Assembly (NCBI RefSeq): GCF_003672135.1
Contig: NC_039509.1
Span: forward strand, 6,200,001-6,264,000
Length of the DNA stretch: 64,000 nt
From: Ooceraea biroi
Taxonomy: Eukaryota; Arthropoda; Insecta; Hymenoptera; Formicidae
Direction: 5' to 3'
In this document: one piece after another, positions 52,701 to 62,474 of the stretch
How the letters are laid out: every line of letters starts with the position of its first letter
How positions within the stretch are numbered: the stretch's first letter is position 1
Notes under the pieces: generated by a model
What the model was told of the DNA's origin: nothing
Databases searched by the model: none
The model's input: the letters and a program-made list of their open reading frames with translations, nothing else
Program-made: the position numbers and the translations under genes

Positions 52701-52801
52701 TGTCAAACTTTTCGTAACTTACCCAAAGCGTTGATAGTGCACAGGAAATGTATCTGGTGAACCAAAATGGAGGCCACCACGGCCGCAAGACGACTCAACA
52801 T
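10816..52801 (-). CDS. dpr: dpr-family two-Ig cell-surface protein, five exons, 3' incomplete
   Basis: Five minus-strand exons (52723-52801, 49692-49765, 48953-49102, 38408-38621, 10816-10993) join in frame across AG/GT junctions to give 231 residues plus two bases. The order is signal peptide (about 1-26), linker, Ig1 (about 71-172, cysteines 91 and 155, tryptophan 104, DTGLYECQV around the second cysteine, NIT sequon at 78-80) and the start of Ig2 (cysteine 201, tryptophan 215). GDKFYKAGSTIELKC and RTLNYDTIRGGI are characteristic of dpr Ig2. Dpr proteins are neuronal surface receptors that pair with DIP Ig proteins in synaptic partner recognition (family knowledge). Introns are 2957, 589, 10331 and 27414 bp. 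The second half of Ig2, the C-terminal membrane anchor and the stop are missing. I do not assign the paralogue number. Confidence 0.93.
13726..15979. other. dpr intron 4, right of the palindrome
   Basis: No gene is supported. The segment 14800-15350 is unusually GC- and CpG-rich and contains (GA)n at 15147-15169 and short palindromes such as GTATACGGCACATGCCGTAC. Several overlapping ORFs on both strands there, the longest 161 codons, reflect composition rather than coding. A (TA)n run lies at 15468-15486. Confidence 0.6.
15147..15169. repeat. (GA)n microsatellite
   Basis: Eleven and a half uninterrupted GA units lie in the GC-rich part of dpr intron 4. GA tracts can bind GAGA-type factors in insects, but a single run in an intron is weak evidence for that. 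Confidence 0.9.
15980..16542. repeat. Second copy of the gap-edge duplication
   Basis: This is the same sequence as 1-562 but uninterrupted: it runs on into 16543 where the first copy meets Ns. It lies in dpr intron 4. A plus-strand ORF of 127 codons (16444-16827) starts inside it but has no recognisable feature, so I do not call it a gene. Confidence 0.95.
16543..21882. other. dpr intron 4, no gene recognised
   Basis: AT-rich intron. The longest ORFs (19240-19641, 133 codons; 20159-20569, 136 codons) show no domain I recognise and lack convincing splice context, although a GTAAGT follows ATG at about 19533. A perfect 24-bp palindrome lies at 18329-18352. The rest shows no structure I can name. 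Confidence 0.55.
18329..18352. repeat. Perfect 24-bp palindrome
   Basis: The half-site TTTTAACTTCTG is followed directly by its reverse complement CAGAAGTTAAAA with no spacer. It could be a cruciform or a dimer-binding site. There is no supporting context nearby. Confidence 0.9.
21883..24215. mobile_element. 2.3-kb foldback element with 475-bp inverted arms
   Basis: The ends read TA then CACTGGAAAAAAA, and TTTTTTTCAGTG then TA, giving a candidate TA target duplication. Left arm 21883-22356 and right arm 23741-24215 are near-perfect reverse complements; for example GAGTAGGACGAACTTTATG pairs with CATAAAGTTCGTCCTACTC. The interior is AT-rich with many GTTGAAC, GTTAACTAAAT and CAACC motifs and no ORF above about 63 codons. 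It is non-autonomous and lies in dpr intron 4. Long near-identical arms indicate recent insertion or arm conversion. Confidence 0.88.
22358..22383 (+). repeat. Second element-type terminus inside the foldback element
   Basis: Immediately after the left arm ends, the sequence restarts with CACTGAAAAAAAATTTTGTT followed by CAACG. This nearly repeats the first bases of the outer element (CACTGG, A-run, TTTGTTCAACG). No matching inverted partner is evident at 23740. It looks like a nested or composite insertion of a related copy. Confidence 0.6.
24216..35566. other. dpr intron 4, long gene-free stretch
   Basis: I see no exon, RNA gene or transposon with defined ends in these 11 kb. ORFs up to 134 codons (27873-28277) have no recognisable domain. 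Small features are an A9 plus (AT)n run near 29980-30002, a CT-rich tract at 30199-30220, and an AT palindromic cluster near 31990-32015. Composition alternates between AT-rich blocks and CpG-rich blocks, such as 28450-29000 and 30050-30550. Confidence 0.55.
35567..36390. repeat. Inverted array of about 50-bp units around a 420-bp centre
   Basis: Units resembling GGCAGCAGAAACCGAGCAGG, preceded by GCAGATT and followed by ATCTGC, occur about two or three times at 35640-35755. They occur about four times in inverted orientation at 36188-36370. Each array's innermost unit ends in CTGCAGCTTTTG facing the centre, so the whole is a dyad. Later right-hand units carry a GCGCGCG spacer. The centre has no gene but a short hairpin (AATCTGAAGT and ACTTCAGATT, 35930-35970). 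This resembles a foldback transposon with subterminal tandem repeats. Outer ends are diverged and not defined. Confidence 0.7.
36391..38407. other. dpr intron 4, exon-4 proximal part
   Basis: No gene is supported. The outer, diverged parts of the 35567-36390 array may reach to about 36540. A short direct repeat of GACGTAGG lies near 37597-37615. Otherwise this is ordinary intron up to the donor at 38407. Confidence 0.55.
38408..38621 (-). CDS. dpr: dpr coding exon 4: second part of Ig domain 1
   Basis: This exon has 71 codons plus one base, phase 0 in and phase 1 out, with acceptor TTTTTGTTACAG and donor GTAAGTGA. It encodes the core tryptophan (VSWVRRRGEELHLLTIG), the TYASDSRFSL strand, NDWRLLL, and the Y-x-C strand ERDTGLYECQVSAHPP, ending in VHLAVS. 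These residues form the DIP-binding face in characterised dpr proteins (family knowledge). This was the most diagnostic exon for identification. Confidence 0.95.
38622..40942. other. dpr intron 3, exon-4 proximal part
   Basis: AT-rich intron with no supported gene. A degenerate ACAT/ACAC microsatellite lies at 40776-40814. ORFs are short and unconvincing. Confidence 0.55.
40776..40814. repeat. Degenerate (CATA)n/(CA)n microsatellite
   Basis: The stretch is made of CATA and CACA units with occasional changes, just left of the older inverted-repeat element. Confidence 0.8.
40943..42892. mobile_element. Older inverted-repeat element, interrupted by a MITE
   Basis: The left repeat (about 40950-41100) matches, inverted, about 42460-42890. 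Landmarks are ACACACAAAACTCACTTTCA against TGAAAGTAATTTTTGTGTGT, GCTAATATGGAAAAATTA against TAATTTTTCCATATTAGC, and GTAATAAATATCCGTTTTAA against TTAAAACGGATATTTATTAC. Outer ends lie near a CCCGATA motif. The repeats carry scattered substitutions and indels, so the insertion is old. The right repeat is split at TTAA by the 42540-42773 element. The interior has no recognised gene and may be ordinary intron between two inverted copies of one MITE. Confidence 0.7.
42540..42773. mobile_element. 234-bp piggyBac-like MITE with TTAA target duplication
   Basis: TTAA (42536-42539) is followed by CCCTTATGTGAGTGACG. The other end is CGTCACTCACATAACGC followed by TTAA (42774-42777). Terminal inverted repeats match at 15 of 17 positions. 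TTAA duplications are the signature of piggyBac transposition (established), and a leading CCC is common in that superfamily. Internal GTACCCGGATACC and GTTACCCGGGTAC form a subterminal inverted motif. There is no coding capacity. Removing it restores continuity of the older element's right repeat, which fixes the order of insertion. Confidence 0.88.
42893..45370. other. dpr intron 3, centre
   Basis: Very AT-rich. A 21-bp sequence (AAAGTATAGATAAGAAATAT plus A) occurs twice with a 27-bp period at 43152-43199. A 112-codon ORF at 44304-44642 shows no domain and is not called. Otherwise no structure is seen up to the SAM-gene element. Confidence 0.55.
45668..45956 (+). CDS. SAM-like gene exon 1
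   Basis: This exon encodes 96 codons plus one base and ends at donor GTAAGTAC. The first residues (FRFLRHYFFLFL) come from what could instead be a polypyrimidine tract (45690-45717), in which case the true exon starts at 45718. The domain begins at residue 76. Confidence 0.55.
45668..47023 (+). CDS. Small SAM-like domain protein, three exons, nested in dpr intron 3
   Basis: Three exons (45668-45956, 46530-46651, 46907-47023) join in frame to about 175 aa ending at TAA 47021-47023. Residues about 76-137 fit a SAM domain: MDEMEKFLRSSDLESYTEIF, then NKIGINQITETTADYILPLL, then PIGDQLRYKKAVEAY. SAM domains mostly mediate protein or RNA binding; the role here is unknown. A cysteine-rich segment (CDCQHLPCVF) precedes it and the C-terminus is acidic. 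The frame is open back to a TAG at 45608-45610. Alternative starts are residues 37 (45776) and 76 (45893), and a pyrimidine-rich acceptor at 45717 suggests a possible upstream exon. The gene is antisense to dpr and enclosed by the inverted repeats of the 45371-47344 element. Confidence 0.62.
46530..46651 (+). CDS. SAM-like gene exon 2
   Basis: The exon is 122 bases between acceptor TTAATTGCAG and donor GTAAGTTT. It completes glutamine 97 and encodes 40 residues of the domain core. Phase 1 in matches exon 1, and it ends on a codon boundary. Two clean consensus junctions in frame with a recognisable domain argue for a genuinely spliced gene. Confidence 0.65.
46907..47023 (+). CDS. SAM-like gene exon 3 and stop
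   Basis: The acceptor TTGATACAG opens 38 codons and a TAA stop. The tail is acidic and polar (SESELDNPS, QEDESFEYFDNQDK). No domain is recognised in it. Confidence 0.58.
   Translation: MSVLSESELDNPSVCILIHQEDESFEYFDNQDKTTEHR
47069..47074 (+). terminator. Poly(A) signal AATAAA of the SAM-like gene
   Basis: AATAAA lies 46 bases after the stop codon, a normal position for a short 3' UTR. The region is AT-rich, so chance occurrence is possible, but it is the first such hexamer after the stop. Confidence 0.5.
47345..48952. other. dpr intron 3, exon-3 proximal part
   Basis: AT-rich. A 127-codon plus-strand ORF at 47464-47847 contains a donor-like GGTAAGT at about 47719, but I see no matching acceptor or domain, so it is not called as an exon. 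Confidence 0.5.
48953..49102 (-). CDS. dpr: dpr coding exon 3: first part of Ig domain 1
   Basis: This exon is exactly 50 codons, phase 0 at both ends, between acceptor TTTTTATCATAG and donor GTAAGTTG. It opens with an acidic stretch (VYEVDGFVTETDGTPEPRPF) and continues into strands A-C of Ig1 with ESNITVQLGAQVYIHCRV. The cysteine here (residue 91) should pair with cysteine 155 in the next exon. NIT is an N-glycosylation sequon. Splitting Ig1 just before the SWVRRR strand matches the usual dpr gene structure. Confidence 0.92.
49103..49691. other. dpr intron 2
   Basis: A 589-bp intron with consensus GTAAGTATAG donor and TATCATAG acceptor on the minus strand. It holds no other feature. Confidence 0.85.
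49692..49765 (-). CDS. dpr: dpr coding exon 2: N-terminal linker
   Basis: The acceptor TTTTTCGCAG is followed by 74 bases giving residues 28-51 after completing glycine 27. The residues include AKPFLGIDNLPRSFWHELSS and the exon ends ...PFTE at donor GTAAGT. This linker lies between the signal peptide and Ig1. It enters in phase 1 and leaves in phase 0, which matches exons 1 and 3. Confidence 0.82.
49766..52722. other. dpr intron 1
   Basis: A 2957-bp intron between signal-peptide and linker exons. Plus-strand ORFs at 50918-51448 (176 codons) and 51810-52250 (146 codons) are the longest here. They lack recognisable domains, show compositional low complexity, and lie antisense in the intron. 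I treat them as chance ORFs. Confidence 0.75.
52723..52801 (-). CDS. dpr: dpr coding exon 1: start codon and signal peptide
   Basis: The ATG is at 52799-52801 and the exon encodes 26 residues plus one base. It reads MLSRLAAVVASILVHQIHFL followed by CTINAL, a short basic start and hydrophobic core typical of a secretory signal. Cleavage is plausible near the INA or ALG residues. It ends at a consensus donor GTAAGT (52722-52717) in phase 1. The start is supported by an in-frame TGA six codons upstream (52814-52816). Confidence 0.88.
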
Positions 52802-52856
52802 CGTAATCGATCCTCAACTCATCTCTGTTCCCAAACTTGGTACGCAGTAAATTTAC
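52802..52856 (-). promoter_or_regulatory. dpr 5' UTR with minimal upstream ORF
   Basis: A good splice acceptor (TTGATTTCTGTATTTGCAG, ending at 52857) precedes 55 bases of leader, so the 5' UTR is probably spliced and the promoter lies further upstream. The leader holds a two-codon upstream ORF, ATG AGT TGA, at 52814-52822. It is in frame with the true start 21 bases downstream. Very short uORFs can reduce or delay initiation at the main start. Whether this one does is inference. Confidence 0.6.
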
Positions 52857-55800
52857 CTGCAAATACAGAAATCAAATGTTTCTTTCATTTACATCATGAT
52901 TTTCAAATAGAATCATTAGGACTTATGTCTCTTATGGGAGAAGTAAATAATTACACACTACAATTTCATAGTAATCAGAAAAATTAATCATCATCTACAT
53001 CAGTATTATATCCGGAACAGGAAAATCAACACATAAGAACGATAATCGGTCAATGAACATGCGGTAATTAACAAGGCACAGAGCGAGACCGTCAAGCATC
53101 ATTAAACAGGAACTTCCTCGAACGCCAAACGCTCCTGCCAAATCAAACGATTCCCTCCGGACTTGACGCTAGCTTCCTGTTTTCTGCCTCTGCTTTACCC
53201 GATTGCGTAGTACACAGAGCATCCCACGATAGAGAAATCAACGTCATATATATACAAGCTATAGGTACACAGCAGAGAATCTCGCATCTCTCTTCGCGAA
53301 TAAAGTACAAATACGATAGGTGCTACAAGATCTCAGAAGTAGAATTAAAATCATAAAATTGTAAAAATAAAATCTTAAATTGTCATTGCAAAACTCTAAA
53401 ATACGAATATGTAAATTTGTAATCGCGAACCGTAAATATATACGAAATTGGGGCAGATTTGAAAAATCCACGAGGACATTTCAAATGGAGAAACATTTTC
53501 GCGAGAAAACCGGAGGACATCTGTGGAAATCCTAAACTAATTTAATCTCAAACTATATGCACGGTGAGTTATGAATAATACATTCACACATTACAATTTA
53601 CGCATTGTATATGCATTGCATACATTACACGAGTTGTTTACACTGCTACGCTAATCTACAATATCTCGCTTGATAAAAAGCAACATCTGTGGCAACTTAA
53701 TATTGTATTATATCAGAAACGCGCGTCATTGTACGATAGTAAAAATATCATATATGAATATAATGCATTAAAGCATTATAATATATTATACATTTTTATA
53801 TCTTTTGCGTCACGCGTGTGTGTCCAATTTACACTTTGGTCGAGATTAACTCAATTGCTATTCGAGAAATCGCGTCAATAACATGCTCGCGAAGATCTAA
53901 CAAGGTCCCTATCTTTCGGCATTGGTACGGGTGCTGCGTCGCGATCTTCAGTACATCGTGATCGAGTTATGCTGAAGAAGCTCTGCTCGTGTTCAATGAG
54001 AGGAACTCGAGATCGGCAGACCCCGACGGCTACGTCGAGGGCCGGATCCCGAGGACGGGGTAAATCAACCGGTCCCTCGAAGTCAAACAGAAGATTGTTA
54101 CCGCGAAATTCCGCGTGATTCAATTTGGTCGGAAGTTCGGGGTGGAAAACACGGTACGCGTCTCGGCAGTCAGTTCCCTGGTTGCACATGGAGAAGAGAG
54201 AAAGAGAGAGAGGGAATGAGGAAGGCGAAAGCCCGGTTCGGTCTCTAACGAATCTATCGACAAGTTCGGAGTTTCTCCGGATCCCGTGGCGGCTCTTTCA
54301 CCAGTTGTCACCTTCCACATATAGCGTCCTCGCCTCCCCCCGCGACTCTGGTAAAGGACAAGGGCTTTTGTGCCTTACGATCCCGTCTCGCCCATAAGAG
54401 ACGAGAACTAAGAAAACCCAAGCAATTTTCAGTTTTCCTACCTAGTCCCTTCGGGATAACCGAAGACCTGTCGTTTATTCGCGAGTTTCAAATTATTTCA
54501 CCATCTGGCGCAGGTGCCGACGTCGGTAACGAGTTGCGGCACCGCACCGGCGGCACGAATAAAAGTCCCCTGTATCTAACTGTTCGCCGTTGTTTGAACT
54601 AGACAAACTAGAGTGGAGTCGACGGAACAACACGCGAGTCGGACGGATCACAGTAGAAAATTCGATTCGCCGGAGGAATAAAGGCGAACTCGCCGAGCCG
54701 GAAGTCGGAATACGTCGGCAAACTGCATCCGAAAGCCAATGTTTTTAACTAATTTGATGTTTTGCATATGTGCTTGCGGAAATGTACAAACACCCGCGTG
54801 CTTGCGCTGTGAAATATAAAATAAAAGTATTTTACTACGTCATTTTCACAAATGTTGAAGAGTATCGCTTGCTTCGTACATCGCGAACAATCATGCGGCG
54901 GATATAGACGCGCGTTCAAAAACTCGAATTGTGATCGGCTCAATCTGTCACGATGCGACCTATTTGGAATCTCCATCCACAAACCGATGAACAAATCCTC
55001 GCCAGGACTGCGAGTTTCGCACAAATAGAATGGTGTGACGCGTACTTTATGGTTGTGTAGAACATGCCCTCGGTACGTTGTAACGTACTTGTTCCGCGCG
55101 CTTGTTACCGATAACTAATGTTCCACCCGCCCATTCGATAGCGCGATCCCTTGCCGATTGGCAGCAGAAGACTGCTGGACTAGAAAGAGATTGAGCGATT
55201 CAGCAAATTACGACACGGATATTGCTAGTGCGCCAAACGCGGATAGAAACGATCGGTATATTGTCGCGTCGTCGGCGAACAAAGTGAACGAGGTGAGGGG
55301 GAATAAAATCTCCCCGTTGATCGGCATAAACGCGAACACGCGATCGAAACGACCACTGGCCGATTATGCAGACAGGATTACTCAACACGTTGTAAACACA
55401 TCAAGTTGTTGTAATGCATATTCATCAGCGTTCCCTATGTATTGATATCTCGGAATCACATAAAAATTTAAAACTATGCGAAAATTTTAAAAAATAGCAA
55501 TCAGGACGATAATGACCGTCCTACCTCGTGACAGAATGTCGATATTTTTAATCTAGCATTTTCTCTTTAAACCTTTCATTATGATGGATTAATAATTGCA
55601 ATCAGAATGTGTAATTCCTGTACTTGCGTCAACGTTACGATGTAATTCTATTATGAGTGAAGTGTACGGTCGGATAACTTTATTAAAGGACGTACAGGTA
55701 ATCAATCGATCGCGAGAATTGCCTGATAACGTCGATGTTATGAGATAAGTTAGCAAACAAGAGTTCGAGCGCTACCTTAGATTGTCCTAAACTAACGGCA

Positions 55801-57944
55801 ACCAACTTGCTGTACTTATAACTCCTCGATGTAATTTGTCGCAATTTGTACAAGCTGCACAACTGTTTGAACATAAATGTTAACTATACATTATTTTATA
55901 TGTGCTGACGTACACCGTACACAACTGGGAAAGAAAAATCAAAGAAAGATTGCAACGTGCCACGCTTTTCACTGACTACTACCTTCTCACCACCCTGTTA
56001 TAGGTGAGCCCACCGATCGACTTTGGAAATACGACGTTCCGCAACTGCAACTTCGGCCAATGTTTGCTCAATAAACCTCGCGAAAGCTAGGGAACCAACC
56101 AGCCCGTTAGCCCGTTGGCTCCCGATTTCGAAGTTATTAATCACGTCGATTGTAGAAGCCTCGTGCAAATCAACAAGACCAAATGAAGAACCAGATTGCA
56201 GTTGTGATCTCGCAGTTTATTTCCAACTATTTTCTCGTACAGGGAATCGTAATCTCGCATCACGATAAGTGTCGATTTAAAGAAGGGATCGAAGTCGAAG
56301 AAGGGCTGAGCCGGATCGATAAGGAGGAGGTGGAAGGATCCGGATGAAAGTTGCGTTGCGTCGGGTCGCAACGCGTTTACTCATGATGCTTTGATGTTAG
56401 AATGACAGCAATCAAGTAGCTGCAGCTACAATGGCCTAGGATAAAGGCAACTGTCGCGTGTCGTGGTCAAGCAAGCAACGTAGCGTGTTCGTAGCACACA
56501 ACCACACTCGCACCGACAATAGCGTAACAGATTAACAAGGATTTGCGTAAGACATGGAAGAAAATCACGAAAATAGAGTCTCGCTGCACGAGCTTTCGCG
56601 TCGAGTGTCTAAGAGATATAAGCGAGGTGACTGGGTGCAATTTGATCGCATTAAATGGATCGATGCAGCTTTATTTTCCCGTCGGCGCGGCTGTACGTCT
56701 GGATTTATAGCGGCACTCTCCTTCGCAAACTTTTACGCTGATCGTTTCCAACGCGACTTTGACGATACATTGCAGCGAGCAGAAACGTGCAACGGTGGAA
56801 TCAACAAAATGCAAGCGCGTTATGTACCATCGCAATATCCTATGCCGTTGGGCGCATCGCAAAAGCGGTCTCTTCTCCATTTGGCTACCGACCATCGCGT
56901 TTCGAATGCACAAACCGCACTCTGGCTCGACAAATGCCCGTTGCCGTTGTTACGCTATAAAGGCGTCCTAACGGCAGTTTGATGGAACAGGGTAGAATCT
57001 TTATATTCTCCTCGCCAAATACACATTTGCACTCTTATCTTATATTATAAAATCCCACTGAAATGATTATTTCGTATAATAAAATAACGACGCGTATCGA
57101 AAATACACAGTCGATCTACGCGAGATCACGAGAGTGTGTTCTCGTCGACTCGTCGCCTTCCTGTCGACTTTCTGTCGTGAGATAATAATATCCTCACTAA
57201 GGATGTGCTATTAATGGTAACCTGCGAGGGTGGCATGCATACTGACACACACGTTGTCAACTTGGATCATGATTCATCACGCATACGGAGACACGGTGTG
57301 TAAGCCGAGCGTTCTCAGCAGAAAAGGTAGCTCGGATTCATTAAACGATTCATTGAACCGGCAATAGTTGGACACAAGCAACTCAACAATCTCTCTCCGC
57401 GTCCTTCTAATGTTAAAATGGACTGTCAATGAATAGTCAACAGTTTCAGTGATGCGTGCGTGCACTATCGATGCGTTCCTTTAACACTGACCGTGTTAAT
57501 GATCACGATAACAATTATCGGTTCAATTATCCGCGTGTCACGTTGTACCCTAATGATTGCGACGAAAGAATTCGAATTGGCAAAATAATACTGTTGTCAT
57601 TCTGTCGATTTCCGACAACTGCTTATCGATAACAGCGTGAATTATCATCATATATTGTCCATTTAAAAAGTCGTAAAAATTTAGTCGACCGTGCACTTCC
57701 TGGAGAATTGTACACATTAATTTGGAAACTCAGCGGGAGAGAGAATCTTATTCCTTTGAGGCATTTCCTGCGCGCGTCTTATTATTATGCATCCGCATTC
57801 CTAATACATAATCTATCTCTATACACAATGCGTCAGCTATACCTGAGTAAACCTGAGTAAACTGCACCGGAACACGTGGGAACGCATGTATACCTGTGTG
57901 CACATGTACGCGCGTTGCGTATATGTATGCCCTCATAGAGAACA

Positions 57945-57965
57945 AGAGAGAGAGAGAGAGAGAGA
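57945..57965. repeat. (AG)n microsatellite
   Basis: About ten uninterrupted AG units upstream of dpr, with no gene nearby. Confidence 0.9.
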
Positions 57966-60900
57966 AGCGTACATCTACGTGCTTGTACTCGCACTCGCTT
58001 CTATTAAACTGACGCGCGTGTCGTTCAATTCGTACTTGCGATTACCAGGCTGATCCGCACTGCGTGTTGGCGACAGAAATGGAGAGACATTTGCTTCAGC
58101 TCGCAATCGTTTACACATACGTATTCAGGAGTACCGACGCAATATCCAATGTCGCGGAAATTTTACGCGAATTATTTCAATCGTACGCGCGCCGTATTTC
58201 TCATAATCGGCCCGGATCTGGACTTAATGCGATCATTAAAAAAATACAGTCCAATCCGGATTTACTCTTCCACTCTTCCTTTTATGGATGGACTCGTTGA
58301 TCAATTCATATTTCCAGGGTGAAAATTTTATTCGTAGCAACGCGAAAATACCTTTCAAAGGGAAAAGTATATCAGCAGGTTGAATCTACACGTTGCCGCG
58401 CACGTTGTTACATTCGATTATCGGGCTTGATTGTAATTTTCGACGTTTATGTCCGCAAACGCGCTATTCGTGCGAAATCGGCCGAGATACACAAGTGATA
58501 AATAAATAAATTCTGGGCAGTCGCGGATAGCAAGCACGCAGAGGTAAGCAAGTCATTAATTCGATCCGACTACTATTTGGTCCGCCAATTATTCGAAAAT
58601 ATAAAATACGGTACATTTCGTTGTCCTGCTGTTGGTTCGTTATTTTACTCTTCCGCTCCATTTCTCTTTCTCCATTTCTCTTTTCTTTTCAAATACGTGG
58701 GAGTTTGCCCACGTATACGTACTGGCCAATTGTACAGCGGTCTGTCTCGACACGGTTCGAGGGAAAATAGATGTATACGGTATCTCTTTGTATCGACATC
58801 ACGATGCGGCCCTGCTCTTCTCATTTCCATGATGCCGGAACGGAATTGATCAGAATATACGTACATCGATAGGTATATACCATTGTGGAACCAACTTCCA
58901 AGATAATACATTTATTGTTCGATTTTCGTTACATTACAGCGCGTACCGCGCGATGTACAACGTGTAATCCCATATGTACATGATATATATATACACATAC
59001 CTACAGTTTGTACTTTTTTTCGAGTATTTGGGATAAAGAGGTAAAAAAGAAAACATGTTATAATTACAAGCGGTCATTGCCTGAAATAAGCAAGATTATA
59101 GCAATGCACACTTTGCATTCATAGATGCGGACATTTGAATACAATGGCCACCGTCCGATTACCGTACGTTCATTAACGTAACGAAGAAGGGTATAGGTAT
59201 GCACGTTGTTCTGCGAGAAACTAACGTAATCGCCAGCGAGTTTCCAAATTCTGGAAAGCCCCGTATCCGGTCCATGATTCTGAGTTTCGACTTAGCCGAG
59301 CGTTTCCCGGATGCTAATGCGATTTCGCATTACGTGTGTAATGGAAGAACCCATTAAGTGATGTATGCCGCGCCGCGTTACGCGAGTACACAAGATTTCC
59401 TCCAATAGAATGTCTTCAACGCATCGCAGTCGGAGATTCGCGTGCTATCCGCCAATTATTATTTGCGCTTACGTCTCGTAAATCGTGCACACATTCAATT
59501 AATCTCGAGCGTACAAATTCGAGAGAGGAAGAGGGAAACGAAAAAACTTGCTCTCAAAAGTATGCAGATCCAGACCCATAAATTCGTCTCTCAGAAATAT
59601 TGTTTGCTAGCATAGACAGCATGACTAATGCACACACCAGTGGAGAATCAATAATTTCATTATGTATTCAATGTCGATACGTGCCAACAATAAATCGCTT
59701 TCCACCAGGCTACCGATGAATCTGTAAATCTTGCTCCCATACTCTCCCTAAGCGTGCAATGCAAAAAGTCACGTCAGCGTTCGAGTGAAATCAGAAGGCA
59801 TTACATTGCCATATTTTGTTGCCGTATCACGGAATTCGCCGATTAATCATCGCACTGTCCCGCACGGCCAACAATTTGCGATATTCTACACGCGGCGATA
59901 ACAAACGAATGGGGCTGAGTAATCATTTTTCTTTAGGATGTGCACCTTGGATGCACCTGGGATGCTTAAATGTAATCGGTTATTGACGTTTTTATTGATT
60001 GGGTAGCAACAAGTGTCGATAACTTCCAAACTGTCGATACTTTGCCATACTTTGCACGTAACGAAACAAAAGATACCATAATAAAGAACCATAATAAATT
60101 AGCGAGAACTGATGGAAACATTCAATAAGTATTATAAAAATGTATAGAATTTATCGTGCATATATAATATCTCCAATACTTTTATTTCACATAACATTTC
60201 CCGCTATTTATGACATCGCCTACCTATAAATATCTAGCTAAATATAGGAAAATAAATATGGGAAATAAAATGCGAATGCAAAAATAGCCAAAAAATAGTG
60301 TAAAGTATTATCAATGTTTCGATATTATTGGAATATTGTAAGCATTTGTATGCGCTTTATGTCGATACTCACAGGGCTGAGTGCAGTATTCAATAATATT
60401 CAATAAAGGCGGAAGAAGCGCAAAATATAATGCTTTTGTATGCGCTACACAAATGCGTCACCTAACGGTTAATATCACCCAATGAGTGGCAAGAAAAGTA
60501 AAGGATTCTGTCATATCACATAAGAACCACTCAATACGACAATAAATGGCACATAAATATTTTTTTCCCGACTCTACAAAAGTTTGACATTATACTCGAT
60601 CTTCATACATTTGCTCACAGTATAAAATGCAGTCGTACAATAAATACGAATAAAATTATATACCAGATGACGTTTTGCCAATATTTGCGATCGTCGAAAT
60701 CATAACAAAGCAAATACCAACTAAAATATCTTAAGTAATTTTCTGATAAAAATTTATAGCCCAAGATAAATCATATTTCTGCTATGAAGCGATGCAAAGA
60801 AGAATGTTCGAAGTATTAACAATTTCGAAAGCATCAAAAATGTAATACATATATATACATTTTCGTTTCACCATTTCTCTTCGTCCAAGTTTGAACATTG

Positions 60901-62450
60901 CGGTAGGCGGATACGGTAATAGATGACTGCGCATACTGATGTCTCTCAGTAGTAATTATTCCATGAGACGATGAGTTTGTCTCTCAGCGATTTCGTCATC
61001 CGCAACGAAACTGCGTGGGAGAGAAGGAGAAAGGCCGACTTAATTAAAGTTCGATACTACGGCAAACAGGAAAGTCAACCACGGCATCCGTGCTTCTCTG
61101 CTGTATATCTCACAGAAGGAATACGGTAGAATCCATGCGAGCGACAGCGAATTGGCAAAAGGAAAATTTCATAATACTGATACTTCGATAAAAGTTTGAC
61201 ATACTCCGATATCACGAGGTAATTTATCATGTTTGTCATGCGTAGCATAAAATAATAAGCTCATTATTTGCATCGTACTTACTTACGCATACATGCATAC
61301 AGAAATAAATAATACAAAAGTAAAATATCACATTCTTGGTGCATCTTAGAATTTAATGATTCGCAGCCTAACGATCCTCGTATTATTCAGCGATAAGACT
61401 AAAATTGTCCGCCTAATTTTCTAGCGACGAGCAGTCGCAGGCGAATGGCGAGCAGTAATACTCAAAAGATTACCCAACGAGTAAGAAGAAGCGAACTTCG
61501 TTAATGTTAAAGTTAATTAGTAAGATTTCACTTGGATATTTAAGTTTCGTAATTACACGATAATGACGTCGTGTTATCGGGCGCCCATGCGTGCTCATCA
61601 TTCACGCTCGTCGGTGACCTCGTTTAGTTTATAGAGTAAATTCTGAGGAAACTGACACATCCGGATCTCTGCGGGAACTTGAATTTACGTATATATCGCG
61701 CTATTCTGACGACAATGCAAATATCTGGCAATGGTACAGCTCGTAAAGCGCATCGCATCTCGTAACAGTAAATAGCCGCATCCTGTCGTTACGTGGAGCA
61801 TTGTATTTTACCTACTCGGGCGGGCGTTTGCTCTCTCGAGAAACTGCTGCACGTATCGAGCGTACATGTTTCCGTCTTTGCAAAAATATAATTACATTAT
61901 TTTACGTGCATAAAAACAGAAACATAACTTTTGGAAATATCTCGCTATGAAACCACGTATTGTCCATTATAACAAGCTCGCTGGCCAAGCAACAATTTTA
62001 AGCAATGAGCATTTCTATCGCTCCGTCGAAGCATGCAGAGAGGAAGGAAAACTAGGCTAACAAAAAGAAGAAATGGGAATGACAGATACAGGATGAAGGA
62101 TGCAGTAACGAACCACGGACGCGAGAGAAAGAGAGAGACATGGGCAAAAAGCATAGGAAGGGGGGATAGGACGAAAGAGTTATGCCTCCGGTATAGATTA
62201 GGGATATTTATGAACCAGTATAAATCAGATGTATCGCATCCTCTCTTCCGCGCCTCCTCGTGCAACATGACTTTTTTTAAAAAGTAAGTCCCTGCCTGGG
62301 AATATTAATTTATTATGACGGAAGAAAACAATAAAAACGACGACAATTTTAATGAAACAGTTAATTAGAAAGTAAAGTGAAAGAAAGTAGCCGATAAAGT
62401 GAATCGCCATTCGACGAGCATTAGTAATGTCGTACTGCACAATGTCTATG

Positions 62451-62474
62451 CTCTCTCTCTCTCTCTCTCTCTCT
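62451..62474. repeat. (CT)n microsatellite
   Basis: Twelve uninterrupted CT units. They generate the serine/leucine-rich shadow ORF that spans them. Confidence 0.9.

Noticed and set aside
56554..56982. 142-codon ORF starting MEENHENRVSLHELSRRV
   Set aside because: It starts plausibly but shows no domain I recognise, has overlapping ORFs on both strands, and no flanking exon support.
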